A stretch of 64,000 bases of DNA from Nitrospira sp. (GTDB taxonomy: Bacteria; Nitrospirota; Nitrospiria; Nitrospirales; Nitrospiraceae). The notes under the pieces are model-generated. The model did no database searches. It was not told the origin of the DNA and was given only the letters and a program-made list of their open reading frames with translations. This document shows, one piece after another, positions 53,621 to 61,852 of the stretch. Within the stretch, counting starts at the first letter, position 1, and the number at the start of each line of letters is the position of its first letter. A program made the translations under genes and the position numbers. The stretch spans positions 62,001 to 126,000 of the forward strand of contig JARFXO010000006.1 in NCBI GenBank assembly GCA_029194665.1. Direction: 5' to 3'.

Positions 53621-54334
53621 CTACCCAATCTTCCCTGGATAAAGAATATAGAGCATGGTGTAGGTAAAACTCCCCGTGACAAACAAGACACAGTAAATGA
53701 CCATCGTGAACCGACCGAGCGCGCGATGCCGCCGGGCGCCATTGGGCCAAATCCGTTGAATGGTCATTTCAATCGCGAACACAAATGCGACCACCATGAG
53801 AAATGCCAGGTACACTTCCAACTTGCGCATTGAAAAACCGGCGGTCGCCACACGCGAGAAAAATAACCCGAGCACCACTACGGCAATTCCGCTGAAGATG
53901 AGCCCGATCTTCTTCCAGGTCGTGAGCAGCCGTGCTTCCCGGAGAGACCGCGCTCCGGAAAGAAACTGTTGGGAGCGAAAGCCCAATACAATCATGTACA
54001 CCGCCATGATCAGGCCGATGATGACCAGAATGATGTGGAGCGTGAGCACCGGAATAAACACGTAATCATAGAGCGATTGGGAACCGCCAAATCCTTCTTT
54101 TCCCTCGACGGCCAGTACGCCGAGCTGTCGGAAGAGATAGTACGCGATGAAGAAGCTGAGCATCGAAATCATTCCCCCAAACATCAACCAATGATGCGCA
54201 TCGGCGTTTCGCTTGCGGGCTTGGAACCATCCCAGGATGAAGAGGCTGGTAAAGAGTGTGGCCATCAACTGGCTTAAGTCCGCTCCGGTCGTGGCATGAG
54301 TCCCAAAGAACCCTGGCTCTCGTAACCAATCCAT
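53621..54334 (-). CDS. DUF420-like membrane protein
   Basis: A 237-residue membrane protein with about six TM helices: MATLFTSLFILGWFQARKR, WLMFGGMISMLSFFIAYYLF, FIPVLTLHIILVIIGLIMAVYM, IGLIFSGIAVVVLGLFFS, LAFLMVVAFVFAIEM and VIYCVLFVTGSFTYTMLYIL. The heme-ligand-like His (AHHW and LTLHIILV) resemble DUF420 proteins, which sit beside heme-copper oxidase genes. ATG at 54334 is chosen with AAGGAT upstream. In operon order it precedes the PCP_red gene by nine bases. Confidence 0.72.
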   Translation of the reverse strand: MDWLREPGFFGTHATTGADLSQLMATLFTSLFILGWFQARKRNADAHHWLMFGGMISMLSFFIAYYLFRQLGVLAVEGKEGFGGSQSLYDYVFIPVLTLHIILVIIGLIMAVYMIVLGFRSQQFLSGARSLREARLLTTWKKIGLIFSGIAVVVLGLFFSRVATAGFSMRKLEVYLAFLMVVAFVFAIEMTIQRIWPNGARRHRALGRFTMVIYCVLFVTGSFTYTMLYILYPGKIG

Positions 54335-54359
54335 CGCTACATCCTTCGTCGCTCGTATC

Positions 54360-54398
54360 TCGCGAAGCGTACCTCGCAATTCGGTCCGCGCTTTGCGA
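54360..54398. other. Inverted-repeat hairpin between operon pieces
   Basis: TCGCGAAGCG (54360-54369) pairs with CGCTTTGCGA (54389-54398), nine of ten bases, with a 19-base loop. It lies between the methyltransferase stop and the DUF420 start (minus strand), without a T run. It may be a repetitive palindrome or weak attenuator; short CACTTCACACTTCACG repeats follow it. Confidence 0.4.
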
Positions 54399-54420
54399 GC
54401 CGCACTTCACACTTCACGGC

Positions 54421-55419
54421 TTACGTCTTTACACCTTGGACCACGGCCGTCTTTTCTAATTCCACGACAGAGCCAAATCCCGCCTTGGTCAGCCATTGAA
54501 CCGCATCGCTTATTCTGTAGCAACCGCCGCTCTGCGTGTTCACGAGTATATGGACTGCAAATGCCGTCGTCCAAGCCGGACCGGTGCCGGTTTGGTCCAG
54601 AAATCGATCCTTAATGATCAACCGCCCCTCTGGCGCCAGTGATGCGAAGGCCTTCTTGACCAGATCCTGATTCATCTGGAACGTTTGATAGTGAAGAATA
54701 TCCGACATCAGGACCACATCGTACGGTCCCCCGAATTGATCTCTATTGAAATCACCAGGATGCAGCGTGATTCGTGATTCTAAGCCTGCTTCCTTGACTG
54801 TTTTTTCCGTTACCTTCAATGTAACCGGCAGATCAAAAACAGTTGCACGCAATTCAGAGTACACCTGACAAAAGGCGATGGCGTTGGTTCCTGCGCCACC
54901 GCCCAGATCCAACAGCCGTTCGTTCCCCACGAGATTCAGCCGTTTAGCAAGATCGGGTCCGCTTTGCTGTCCAATGCGATTGAGCACGGCCAACACGTTG
55001 CTTCCCAATTCCGGATCGGTCTCGAAGACGTGCCGATCGACTGCCCGTCGCCCCGTTCGAATCGTATCTTCCAATTGCCCCCAATTATTCCACTCCGCAT
55101 CGTGCAAGAGGAGCAGATGACCGACGTACTGGTCCGAATGCCGGACGAGGTGCTTCAGTGCCGTCGAAGAGTTGCCATACAAGTCGCCCTCCTTTGACAA
55201 TAACTTCATCGCAACGAGGGCGTTCAACAAGAGACAGAGGGTCGGTTCATCAGCCTGAAGTCGACTCGCGACATCCTTGGCTGTTCTCGGTTTGTCGTCT
55301 ATGGTGGAAAACAGGTCCAGCTTCACGGCCGTCAAAAGGATTTTGGTCTCCCAATAGTAGCCAAGCTGGAACACTTCCGCGAGTGAGAGTTCTCTTGACA
55401 CACCAACCCCCTCGAGCAT
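54421..55419 (-). CDS. SAM-dependent O-methyltransferase-like protein
   Basis: A 332-residue class I methyltransferase of the small-molecule O-methyltransferase type: an N-terminal winged-helix dimerisation domain (LLTAVKLDLFSTIDDKPRTAKDVASRL) and a Rossmann domain with the SAM-binding motif LLDLGGGAGTNAIAF (about residue 175), then TLHPGDFNRD and DVVLMSDILHYQ. It probably methylates a cofactor or small molecule; substrate unknown. Upstream of the DUF420 and oxidase-2 genes on the same strand with an 86-base gap. Confidence 0.83.
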   Translation of the reverse strand: MLEGVGVSRELSLAEVFQLGYYWETKILLTAVKLDLFSTIDDKPRTAKDVASRLQADEPTLCLLLNALVAMKLLSKEGDLYGNSSTALKHLVRHSDQYVGHLLLLHDAEWNNWGQLEDTIRTGRRAVDRHVFETDPELGSNVLAVLNRIGQQSGPDLAKRLNLVGNERLLDLGGGAGTNAIAFCQVYSELRATVFDLPVTLKVTEKTVKEAGLESRITLHPGDFNRDQFGGPYDVVLMSDILHYQTFQMNQDLVKKAFASLAPEGRLIIKDRFLDQTGTGPAWTTAFAVHILVNTQSGGCYRISDAVQWLTKAGFGSVVELEKTAVVQGVKT

Positions 55420-55520
55420 AGAGCTCTGAATCTCAGGATCTTACCTAGATCGGAAAGTAAAAGACAAGGCGCTGAACTCTCTATCGGTGACTGTCGGTGA
55501 CCAAGAAGGTGGCCCAATAA

Positions 55521-55724
55521 TTAGCGCCGCCTTGATCTTCGGCCGATGTCCAGGCGATACAGTTCCACGAGAAGAGCCTGACCTTGGCCGGGACGATTCT
55601 TCTCATGAAGCTGAAATACGGGTAGCGCATTCTCCTTGGTCTGGAAGCCCGTGGAGAGAACTCTCTCGACCATAGGGACTTTACCAGTGGACAACTTCGT
55701 CGAGCGCACGTATGTTTCATACAT
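55521..55724 (-). CDS. Possible 67-residue protein
   Basis: An open frame in a 381-bp interval (55420-55800) otherwise without genes: METY-like start (MYETYVRSTKLSTG), then VERVLSTGFQTKENALPVFQLHE. The composition is protein-like and no other frame here is better, but there is no ribosome-binding site and no family match that I recognise. A longer frame on the same strand (55481-55807) looks less protein-like. Confidence 0.3.
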   Translation of the reverse strand: MYETYVRSTKLSTGKVPMVERVLSTGFQTKENALPVFQLHEKNRPGQGQALLVELYRLDIGRRSRRR

Positions 55725-55800
55725 AACACACCGTAAGGTCTGTACACGTGTTTCTGAGTTGACCTAGCGCTGACCGGCGCATGAACAATCAGGAAGGGGC

Positions 55801-58266
55801 ATGGCACGAAAAGCTGACAGCCCTGACCGAAGGAGTTTCGATCCGAATGACAGCGACTTCCACATCAGAGCGAAAGATCCTGATCCGTCGTGGATTGGTC
55901 GAAGTTCCTCGAAGATGTCCGCTCAAACGCGAAGAGGGGTGTCTGCGATCTCACGCCGGCAGTTTCTTCGCTTTTCTTCGCTGATCGCCGTCCCGCTCTC
56001 AATCACCGTCCCCTCCACAGCTCCAGGCGAAACTTCACCCTTCCAGCCGTCTGATGATCGGGAACGCCGGTCGTCGGATCTCGGTGATCCTCGTGTCGGG
56101 AGTAGCTTGGCCAACGCCGTGGTCATCAAGAACGGCAACGTGTGCTTTGTCGCGGACGCGGACGGCATGGTGCCACTGACCGGTGGACATGGGTTCGGCT
56201 TGTATTATCATGATTGCCGGTTCCTCAGTGGATACGTCGTTCGGTTGGCCGGCAAGCTTCCGGTCGCCCTGAGCAGTGCGGCTGCGTGCCCTGTTCTTGC
56301 AAAGTTCGAGTTGACGAATCCGCGAGTCAGGACATCCGACGGCGAGGTCCTCTGCCAGGATGCGATTGGAATTGCGTGGCAGCGTGTCGTCGATGACGCG
56401 CGACCAGCCCTACATGACCGGTTCCTCATCAAGAATTTCGGGCGACGACGAGCGGAATTTCTGCTCTCATTCTCCTTTCGGGCTGCTTTCGAGGATGTCT
56501 ATGACGTGCGCGATGCGTTGTCGCGGACATTGGGAGTTCTACACCCACCTACGTGGCGGAACGGCGTGCTGGGTTTTTTGTATGAAGGCAAAGATGGGTT
56601 CTACCGAAGCCTGGGCATCCAGTTTTCGCCATCCGTGGAAGTGACAGGCGCCCAGACCGCGCACATTCCGATCATGCTTGAGCCGAAGGAAAGTACGGAC
56701 TTGCGTGTGTCACTCCTCTTGGCGGAGTCTCGAGATCCACATGATGCGCAAGCGAGCGTGCGGCGGCCATCGCTTCCGGAAAAGCCGGACTCCGAGGTTC
56801 CCCAGGCCTCGGCGGTCTGGTCCAGCACGCTCCCACGGATCATCAGCGACAATCTGGTGTTGAACAAAGTCATCGCGCGCTCATTCGTCAATCTTGGACT
56901 GCTGCGGAGCCAGATCGACCACCTCACGTTCTTTGCCGCCGGCACGCCCTGGTTCGCGACCTTGTTCGGAAGGGATAGTCTCATCGCTGCGTTGCAGACG
57001 CTCGCCTACGATCCGAGCGTGGCCGAGCAGACGTTGCGTCTGCTGGCGAAGTATCAGGGCCGGCAGGAAAATTCATGGCGAGACGAAGAGCCGGGCAAGA
57101 TCCTCCACGAACTACGCATGGGAGAGATGGCCCGTCTCGGCCTCATTCCACAGACCCCTTACTACGGATCGATCGATGCGACGCCGCTGTTTCTCATTCT
57201 GATTGGGCGCCATGCCGCCTGGACCGGCAGCCTAGACCTGTTTCACGAGTTGCAAGACTCCGTTGACCGGGCGCTCGTATGGCTTGAGACCACCGCGCAT
57301 CGATACGGTCACGGCTATCTCGCATACATGTGCCGGTCGGAACAGTCGTCAGCTAATCAGGGATGGAAACCGCTGGATAATCAGGGATGGAAGGATTCCG
57401 GCGAGGCCATCGTTAATACGGACGACAGCCTCGCCGCTCCGCCCATCGCGCTTGTTGAGGTGCAAGGCTATGTCTACCGGGCCAAGCTTGCGGTTGCGCA
57501 ATTATACGAGCGTGCCCGCGACGTGACACGCGCTGCCCGGCTTCGACGAGAAGCCTCTGATCTCCGTGCTCGGTTCAACAGGGACTTTTGGATAGCGGAG
57601 CGCGGATTTTACGCCATGGCTTTGCAAGGAGACGGGCGGCCCGCAGCCGTGATCTCATCGAACCCGGGACAAGCCCTCTGGAGCGGGATCGTGGAGGAGA
57701 ACAAGGCAAAGCGCACGGTGGATCGGCTCATGTCCGACGAAATGTTCAGCGGCTGGGGGATCCGTACACTCTCGGAGAGGGAGCAGGCCTACAACCCGCT
57801 GGGCTATCACATCGGCAGCGTGTGGCCGCACGACAATTCTTTGATCGCGATGGGATTCAGGCGTTACGGCTACGATCAGGCAGCCTGCCGGGTGTTCGAC
57901 GGGCTATTGGAAGCAGCCATGCATTTCAAATCCTATCGGCTACCCGAGCTGTTCGCAGGGTTCAGCCGCAGCGAGTACGAGGTGCCGGTCCCGTATGCCG
58001 CCGCCAATCCGCCGCAGGCCTGGGCGGCAGGAGCCGTCCCCTACCTCCTTGAGGCGGTCTTGGGATTGGTTCCCGAAGCGTTCGATCGTCGGCTCCGAAT
58101 CGTTCGTCCGACGTTACCCAACCCCGTTGATGAACTGCACATTCAAGGGATGGAGGTGGGGCCGGCGCAGGTAGACCTTCGATACGAACGGACCCGGGAT
58201 GGCACAGTGCACGTCCATGTGCTTAAGGTCGACGGTGCGCTGGATGTGGTCGTGGAGCAAGGCTGA
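55801..58266 (+). CDS. Glycogen-debranching-type amylo-alpha-1,6-glucosidase with Tat signal
   Basis: An 821-residue protein. Residues about 50-75 have a twin-arginine signal (SRRQFLRFSSLIAVPLSITV). The GDE N-terminal beta domain follows (LYYHDCRFLSGYVVRLAG) and then a six-hairpin catalytic region with TPWFATLFGRDSLIAALQ, RLGLIPQTPYYGSIDATPLF, NTDDSLAAPPIALVEVQGY and YHIGSVWPHDNSLIAMGF. These match bacterial GDE_N_bis/GH63-like debranching enzymes, here with an export signal rather than the usual cytoplasmic form. AAGGGGC precedes ATG at 55801; a later ATG at 55915 would still keep the Tat motif. Confidence 0.85.
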   Translation: MARKADSPDRRSFDPNDSDFHIRAKDPDPSWIGRSSSKMSAQTRRGVSAISRRQFLRFSSLIAVPLSITVPSTAPGETSPFQPSDDRERRSSDLGDPRVGSSLANAVVIKNGNVCFVADADGMVPLTGGHGFGLYYHDCRFLSGYVVRLAGKLPVALSSAAACPVLAKFELTNPRVRTSDGEVLCQDAIGIAWQRVVDDARPALHDRFLIKNFGRRRAEFLLSFSFRAAFEDVYDVRDALSRTLGVLHPPTWRNGVLGFLYEGKDGFYRSLGIQFSPSVEVTGAQTAHIPIMLEPKESTDLRVSLLLAESRDPHDAQASVRRPSLPEKPDSEVPQASAVWSSTLPRIISDNLVLNKVIARSFVNLGLLRSQIDHLTFFAAGTPWFATLFGRDSLIAALQTLAYDPSVAEQTLRLLAKYQGRQENSWRDEEPGKILHELRMGEMARLGLIPQTPYYGSIDATPLFLILIGRHAAWTGSLDLFHELQDSVDRALVWLETTAHRYGHGYLAYMCRSEQSSANQGWKPLDNQGWKDSGEAIVNTDDSLAAPPIALVEVQGYVYRAKLAVAQLYERARDVTRAARLRREASDLRARFNRDFWIAERGFYAMALQGDGRPAAVISSNPGQALWSGIVEENKAKRTVDRLMSDEMFSGWGIRTLSEREQAYNPLGYHIGSVWPHDNSLIAMGFRRYGYDQAACRVFDGLLEAAMHFKSYRLPELFAGFSRSEYEVPVPYAAANPPQAWAAGAVPYLLEAVLGLVPEAFDRRLRIVRPTLPNPVDELHIQGMEVGPAQVDLRYERTRDGTVHVHVLKVDGALDVVVEQG

Positions 58267-58451
58267 AAACGCGCCAACGCCAGGCGGAGGCTTGGGCCAA
58301 AGTCGGAAAGTTGGTACTGAAGATACGGGGTCCGTACTTCACCTTGTACCGCGCAAAAGAGGCGTTGAGCGATCGGAGTCCGGAGGAGTTCGAGCAGCGG
58401 GAACTTGATGCCTCATCACCGGGTCTGTTTTCCGGATCTTCCTCAGCCTGA
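58263..58451 (+). CDS. Possible 62-residue protein with non-standard start
   Basis: Directly overlapping the debranching enzyme stop is an open frame whose translation looks like real protein (TRQRQAEAWAKVGKLVLKI, then RGPYFTLYRAKEALSDRSPE and EFEQRELDASSPG), but it has no ATG, GTG or TTG near the front; the first codon would be CTG (58263). An in-frame TTG at 58311 is an alternative. It ends 41 bases before the RlpA stop on the other strand. Real gene with unusual start, or the end of a decayed one. Confidence 0.35.
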   Translation: MKTRQRQAEAWAKVGKLVLKIRGPYFTLYRAKEALSDRSPEEFEQRELDASSPGLFSGSSSA

Positions 58452-58492
58452 CCCTTCTTCGAATTTCCCACGCGACGAGATCAGATTTCCGT

Positions 58493-59272
58493 TCAAGCTT
58501 CTTCCAGCTGGATAGTTTCAACATGGACCTTGGCAACTCCCTGTTCGACAAATCCAAGTTGTTCGGCTGCTCTCCGGCTGAGGTCGATGATCCGCTTCCC
58601 AGAATCAGGGTTGTGCCGACTGGGGAAGGGGCCGCGGTCATTCACTCTGACGATGACCGACTTTCCATTTTCGAGATTCGTCACCTGCACGTGAATCGGA
58701 AGCGGCAAATACTTATGAGCCGCCGTCAAAGCGTTGGGGTTGAACAGCTCACCGTTGGCCGTCATGTGCCCTCCTGGCTGGCGCCTTGTTTCCTCCCCAT
58801 ACCATGAGGCCCAGCCCGTCTCTTCGTAGGTCTGTGCGTTGACGATGGTCATCGGCACATACTGCTGACCCTTGACGGTGTACGGAGCAGCCTTCACCCG
58901 CCCAAGCCTGATCGCCTCCTTGACCGGCAGCCCATCGATGGTCTGGATGTCGTCTCGTATCAATGGATAGTCCAATGGAGCACGCACAACCTCAAAGGTA
59001 AACTCCCCGATATGATAGACAAGTTTGGTGGTCTCTTTCGTCAATTCATAGGTACCGCTCACCACCCAGATCGTGCCTTTAACCGTCTTTTTGACGACAC
59101 GATAGCTAGTCTTGAGAGCCGAGAAAGTCGTCGTAATCACTGAGAAGGACGCCTCAATCACCGAACAGGACGCGAGAGTCAGAATGATGGGAAGTAGGAG
59201 CAGTGGCAGGGCGAACCTATTCGGCCGGAGGTGGTCACAAACACTCCCTAAGGTTGAAGAACGGAACTTCAT
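58493..59272 (-). CDS. RlpA-like septal-ring lytic transglycosylase lipoprotein
   Basis: A 259-residue protein with a lipobox-type N-terminus (LPIILTLASCSV) and a C-terminal double-psi beta-barrel: TGWASWYGEETRR, HMTANGELFNPNALTAAHKYLPLP, VTNLENGKSVIVRVNDRGPF and IIDLSRRAAEQLGF. RlpA proteins bind or cleave naked glycan strands of peptidoglycan at the septum. The middle (ITTTFSALKTSYRVVKKTVKG) is a linker. Standard DPBB family features; no SPOR domain is seen. Confidence 0.9.
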   Translation of the reverse strand: MKFRSSTLGSVCDHLRPNRFALPLLLLPIILTLASCSVIEASFSVITTTFSALKTSYRVVKKTVKGTIWVVSGTYELTKETTKLVYHIGEFTFEVVRAPLDYPLIRDDIQTIDGLPVKEAIRLGRVKAAPYTVKGQQYVPMTIVNAQTYEETGWASWYGEETRRQPGGHMTANGELFNPNALTAAHKYLPLPIHVQVTNLENGKSVIVRVNDRGPFPSRHNPDSGKRIIDLSRRAAEQLGFVEQGVAKVHVETIQLEEA

Positions 59273-59363
59273 GGCCCTCCTCCCTCGAGGGACCAGTTAT
59301 CGTCGGCTGTTCTAAAGAGGCAAGGTGATGAATTAAGGATGAAAATGGGCTGGCTCAAACACG

Positions 59364-59390
59364 AAGGGCAGCGGGTGCTCCGCTGCCCTT
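59364..59390 (-). terminator. Hairpin downstream of the cupredoxin-like gene
   Basis: AAGGGCAGCGG (59364-59374) and CCGCTGCCCTT (59380-59390) form a perfect 11-bp stem with a five-base loop, 30 bases beyond the stop at 59420. There is only a short T run after the stem on the minus strand, so it could be a terminator with weak U-tract or a transcript stabiliser. Confidence 0.55.
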
Positions 59391-59419
59391 CAACTGTACA
59401 TACGAGAACGAGTCTTGCC

Positions 59420-60214
59420 TTACTTGATTTCAGCCTTGAGGTTGGCGGTGCCGCCATCGGCCACTTCGACCTCAAACTCTATCTTCTTAGCCTTCCCGGC
59501 AAATGGATGCCAGGCGATGACTTTGTGTTTGCCGGCCGGGACATCCTTGATCTCAAAGGAACCATCGTCCTTCACCACGGCAAAATACGGGTTCGACACA
59601 GGCAGGAAGAACGACTGCATGAACTCATGCTGGTCGCACTGTAACCGGAAGTACCCTTCCTTCTCTGCACCGCCACGGAAGGTCACCGGCTTATCAAGCT
59701 TGTCGCCTTTCTTGGCAAGCCCGATGTTGAAACCGGTTGCTGAAGTGGTGCCCTTTACGGTGAAGCTATGGGGGTTATGGAGCACACCCTGAACAGACTT
59801 AGGATCATCCGGGTCAGCATCCGTGTTCTCCACCTTGAACGGACGGGTGTTGACGACGATGCCGCTGAACGGCAAAAATTCGCAGAACGCGGCCGTGACT
59901 TCCGTGCCGCCATAGCCGTCCATAAACGCCTTGTCTTCAACGTCGGTCACGGCAACCACCGCGCCCTTCAAACCACCGTCTTTCCCGACTTCGATCTGTT
60001 TCAGAAACCGCTTGTCCCCATCCATCAAGCTCTTGTTGGGGTTCTTAGGGCAGAACTTGGGATTCGGGAACTTTGAAAAGAGAAACTCTTTTTGCTCCGC
60101 CTTACCGGCATACGTCACCTTTCCAGTGATCGTTCCACCCGCGTACGAGGTGAGAGGCGCCGCGACCAACGCGACGGCTGCTACACCAAACATAATTGTT
60201 AACGCACTCTTCAT
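59420..60214 (-). CDS. Periplasmic cupredoxin-like protein with carboxypeptidase-regulatory-like folds
   Basis: A 264-residue protein with a clean signal peptide (MFGVAAVALVAAPLTSYAGG). Beta-rich, beginning GTITGKVTYAGKAE. A type-1-copper-like motif FRLQCDQHEFM (CxxHxxM, about residue 205) with an earlier NPHSFTV His fits a cupredoxin site, followed by FEIKDVPAGKHKVIAWHP, the beta-sandwich pattern of carboxypeptidase-regulatory-like domains. It could be a copper electron carrier or metal-binding protein in the periplasm. Stands alone, ended by the hairpin at 59364. Confidence 0.72.
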   Translation of the reverse strand: MKSALTIMFGVAAVALVAAPLTSYAGGTITGKVTYAGKAEQKEFLFSKFPNPKFCPKNPNKSLMDGDKRFLKQIEVGKDGGLKGAVVAVTDVEDKAFMDGYGGTEVTAAFCEFLPFSGIVVNTRPFKVENTDADPDDPKSVQGVLHNPHSFTVKGTTSATGFNIGLAKKGDKLDKPVTFRGGAEKEGYFRLQCDQHEFMQSFFLPVSNPYFAVVKDDGSFEIKDVPAGKHKVIAWHPFAGKAKKIEFEVEVADGGTANLKAEIK

Positions 60215-60410
60215 TGGACTGCCTCCTTGTGATTGACCAACATCCTAGTCCCTGACTTACCCGTTTCTCTCTCTTGCATCACACCAAAAAAGCACTGTCG
60301 AACATCCTCTTGTCGAAGACATGATCATGACGTGATGGAGACCGAGTATGTATATGAAATATTACAACCTCCTGTCAATCTCAAACAAGGGTCCCGCCAG
60401 AGCATATTTC

Positions 60411-60442
60411 TCCTAGCGACCTCCCTAGGAGTTCTGTACAAT
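60411..60442 (+). promoter_or_regulatory. Possible promoter/operator before the lasso precursor gene
   Basis: TACAAT (60437-60442) is close to a -10 box and would start transcription about 20 bases before the precursor ATG. The -35 region at 17 bases distance (TAGCGA) is weak. A perfect 6-bp inverted repeat TCCTAG/CTAGGA (60411-60416 and 60425-60430) overlaps the -35 position and could be an operator. Confidence 0.3.
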
Positions 60443-60468
60443 CGCGGCGACAATGGGAGGGATGCTCC

Positions 60469-60639
60469 ATGGAACAAGAAGCCAGCGTCGATCAGAAAAC
60501 TCCCTCTCCTAAAAAACTCTACAGCCCTCCAACCCTTGTAGAATATGGCGACGTTGCTAAATTGACTCAAGGCAGCCCGAGCGGAATGTTTCCGGATGGC
60601 ATGCCGGGAATGTTCATGGGGATGGGGATGTGCCTTTAG
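60469..60639 (+). CDS. Lasso-peptide precursor
   Basis: A 56-residue gene. The leader fits the lasso precursor motif YxxPxLxxxGx5T exactly: Y18, P21, L23, G27, T33. The Thr is the penultimate leader residue, so the core would start at G35: GSPSGMFPDGMPGMFMGMGM then CL. Gly1 plus Asp9 (D43) is the spacing for a nine-residue macrolactam ring. The tail is Met-rich with a Cys next to last. ATG at 60469 with GGGAGG about 8 bases upstream. Three genes of kinds found in lasso clusters follow on the same strand; protease and cyclase would be beyond the window. Confidence 0.82.
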   Translation: MEQEASVDQKTPSPKKLYSPPTLVEYGDVAKLTQGSPSGMFPDGMPGMFMGMGMCL

Positions 60640-60706
60640 CCGGGGGCTGACAGAAGCCACTTTCTATTCGTCATATCCAACTCTTTGATACTCGAAGGCT
60701 TCTCCT

Positions 60707-61852
60707 TTGTCACTTGTTGTCGATGAGCATCGCCATTATCTTCAGGACCATATACGCCTCGCAGCATTTCGTCAGGCGATTCGAGAATTGGTTGTACCGG
60801 GATCGGTTGTCGTTGATCTTGGATGTGGAACCGGAATTCTGGGCCTCTTAGCCTGCGAAGCTGGGGCCAAGCGTGTCTATTCGATCGAGGAGACCAGCCT
60901 CATCGAATTGGCTCGTGAGATCTGTCACGCCAACGGATTGACAGACCGGATTCGTTTCATTAAAGAGCTTTCGACCCATGTCGATTTGCCTGAGCCGGCC
61001 GACGTGATCCTCGCCGACCAAATTGGGCATTTTGGATTTGAAGCCGGCCTCTTTGACTATTTCAGTGACGCCCGCCGTCGGTTTCTCAAGCCGAACGGCG
61101 CAATGATTCCCGGGCGCATCACGTTCTGTCTCGCTCCCGTAGAACATGAAGCCCTGTGGCAGCAAGTCGAATTCTGGAACCAGTCTCACATGGGATTTGA
61201 TGTCAGCCCGGCTTGTTCCATCGCCGCCAACACGGGCTATCCGGTCAAATTGATGCCTGAACAGCTCTTGGGGCAATCGGTGGAACCGCTCTCAATAGAC
61301 CCCAGTGTCGGTGGTTCCCAACCACTTCAGTTCCAATGCAGGCTCTCGATCAGCAAACCCGGGACCCTGCACGGCCTGGGCTGTTGGTTCGTGGCTCACC
61401 TGTCTCCCTCTGTCACCATAACCAATTCACCACTGAGCGAACACCGCATCGATCGGCGCAACGTCTTCTTTCCGATCGACCGGCCGATTCCTGTCCAAAC
61501 TGGAGATTCAATGACCGTTACCATGCACATTCTTCCCGTTCAAAGTGCGGTCACGTGGACGATTGAAATCCATAAGAATAAAGCATCGGCACCAGAACCT
61601 ATGCGCTTTACTCATAGTACGCTCAAAGGCATGCTCATCTCACGGGAAGACTTGCAGCGTACTCACCCAGCCTTCGTCCCGACCCTCAGTCCACGGGGCG
61701 CCGCACGTCTCACTGTGCTGACGCTCTGCGACGGACAGCGACCATTAGCGCAGATCGAGCAGGAAGTGCTCCGTCGCCACCCTAACCTGTTCGCTTCGCT
61801 ACCCAGCGCAGCCACGTTTGTTGCCGAAGTGGTCACCAGGTACTCCACATGA
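60707..61852 (+). CDS. PRMT-like methyltransferase with possible C-terminal PqqD-like (RRE) domain
   Basis: A 381-residue protein. Residues 5-310 resemble protein arginine methyltransferases: YLQDHIRLAAFRQAIRE, SAM motif VVVDLGCGTGILGLLA (35-49), IEETSLIELAREI, ILADQIGHFGFEA (in place of the family's SEWMG-type loop), then a beta-barrel. The last 65 residues (HPAFVPTLSPRGAARLTVL, CDGQRPLAQIEQEVLRRH) look like a PqqD-type winged helix that binds leader peptides. TTG at 60707 with GAAGG 8 bases upstream. If right, it joins leader binding to a methylation activity. Confidence 0.68.
   Translation: MSLVVDEHRHYLQDHIRLAAFRQAIRELVVPGSVVVDLGCGTGILGLLACEAGAKRVYSIEETSLIELAREICHANGLTDRIRFIKELSTHVDLPEPADVILADQIGHFGFEAGLFDYFSDARRRFLKPNGAMIPGRITFCLAPVEHEALWQQVEFWNQSHMGFDVSPACSIAANTGYPVKLMPEQLLGQSVEPLSIDPSVGGSQPLQFQCRLSISKPGTLHGLGCWFVAHLSPSVTITNSPLSEHRIDRRNVFFPIDRPIPVQTGDSMTVTMHILPVQSAVTWTIEIHKNKASAPEPMRFTHSTLKGMLISREDLQRTHPAFVPTLSPRGAARLTVLTLCDGQRPLAQIEQEVLRRHPNLFASLPSAATFVAEVVTRYST

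Noticed and set aside
55481..55807. 108-codon minus-strand frame
   Set aside because: Composition (Arg/Ser/Pro-rich with scattered Cys) is not protein-like; the 67-residue frame is a better but still weak candidate.
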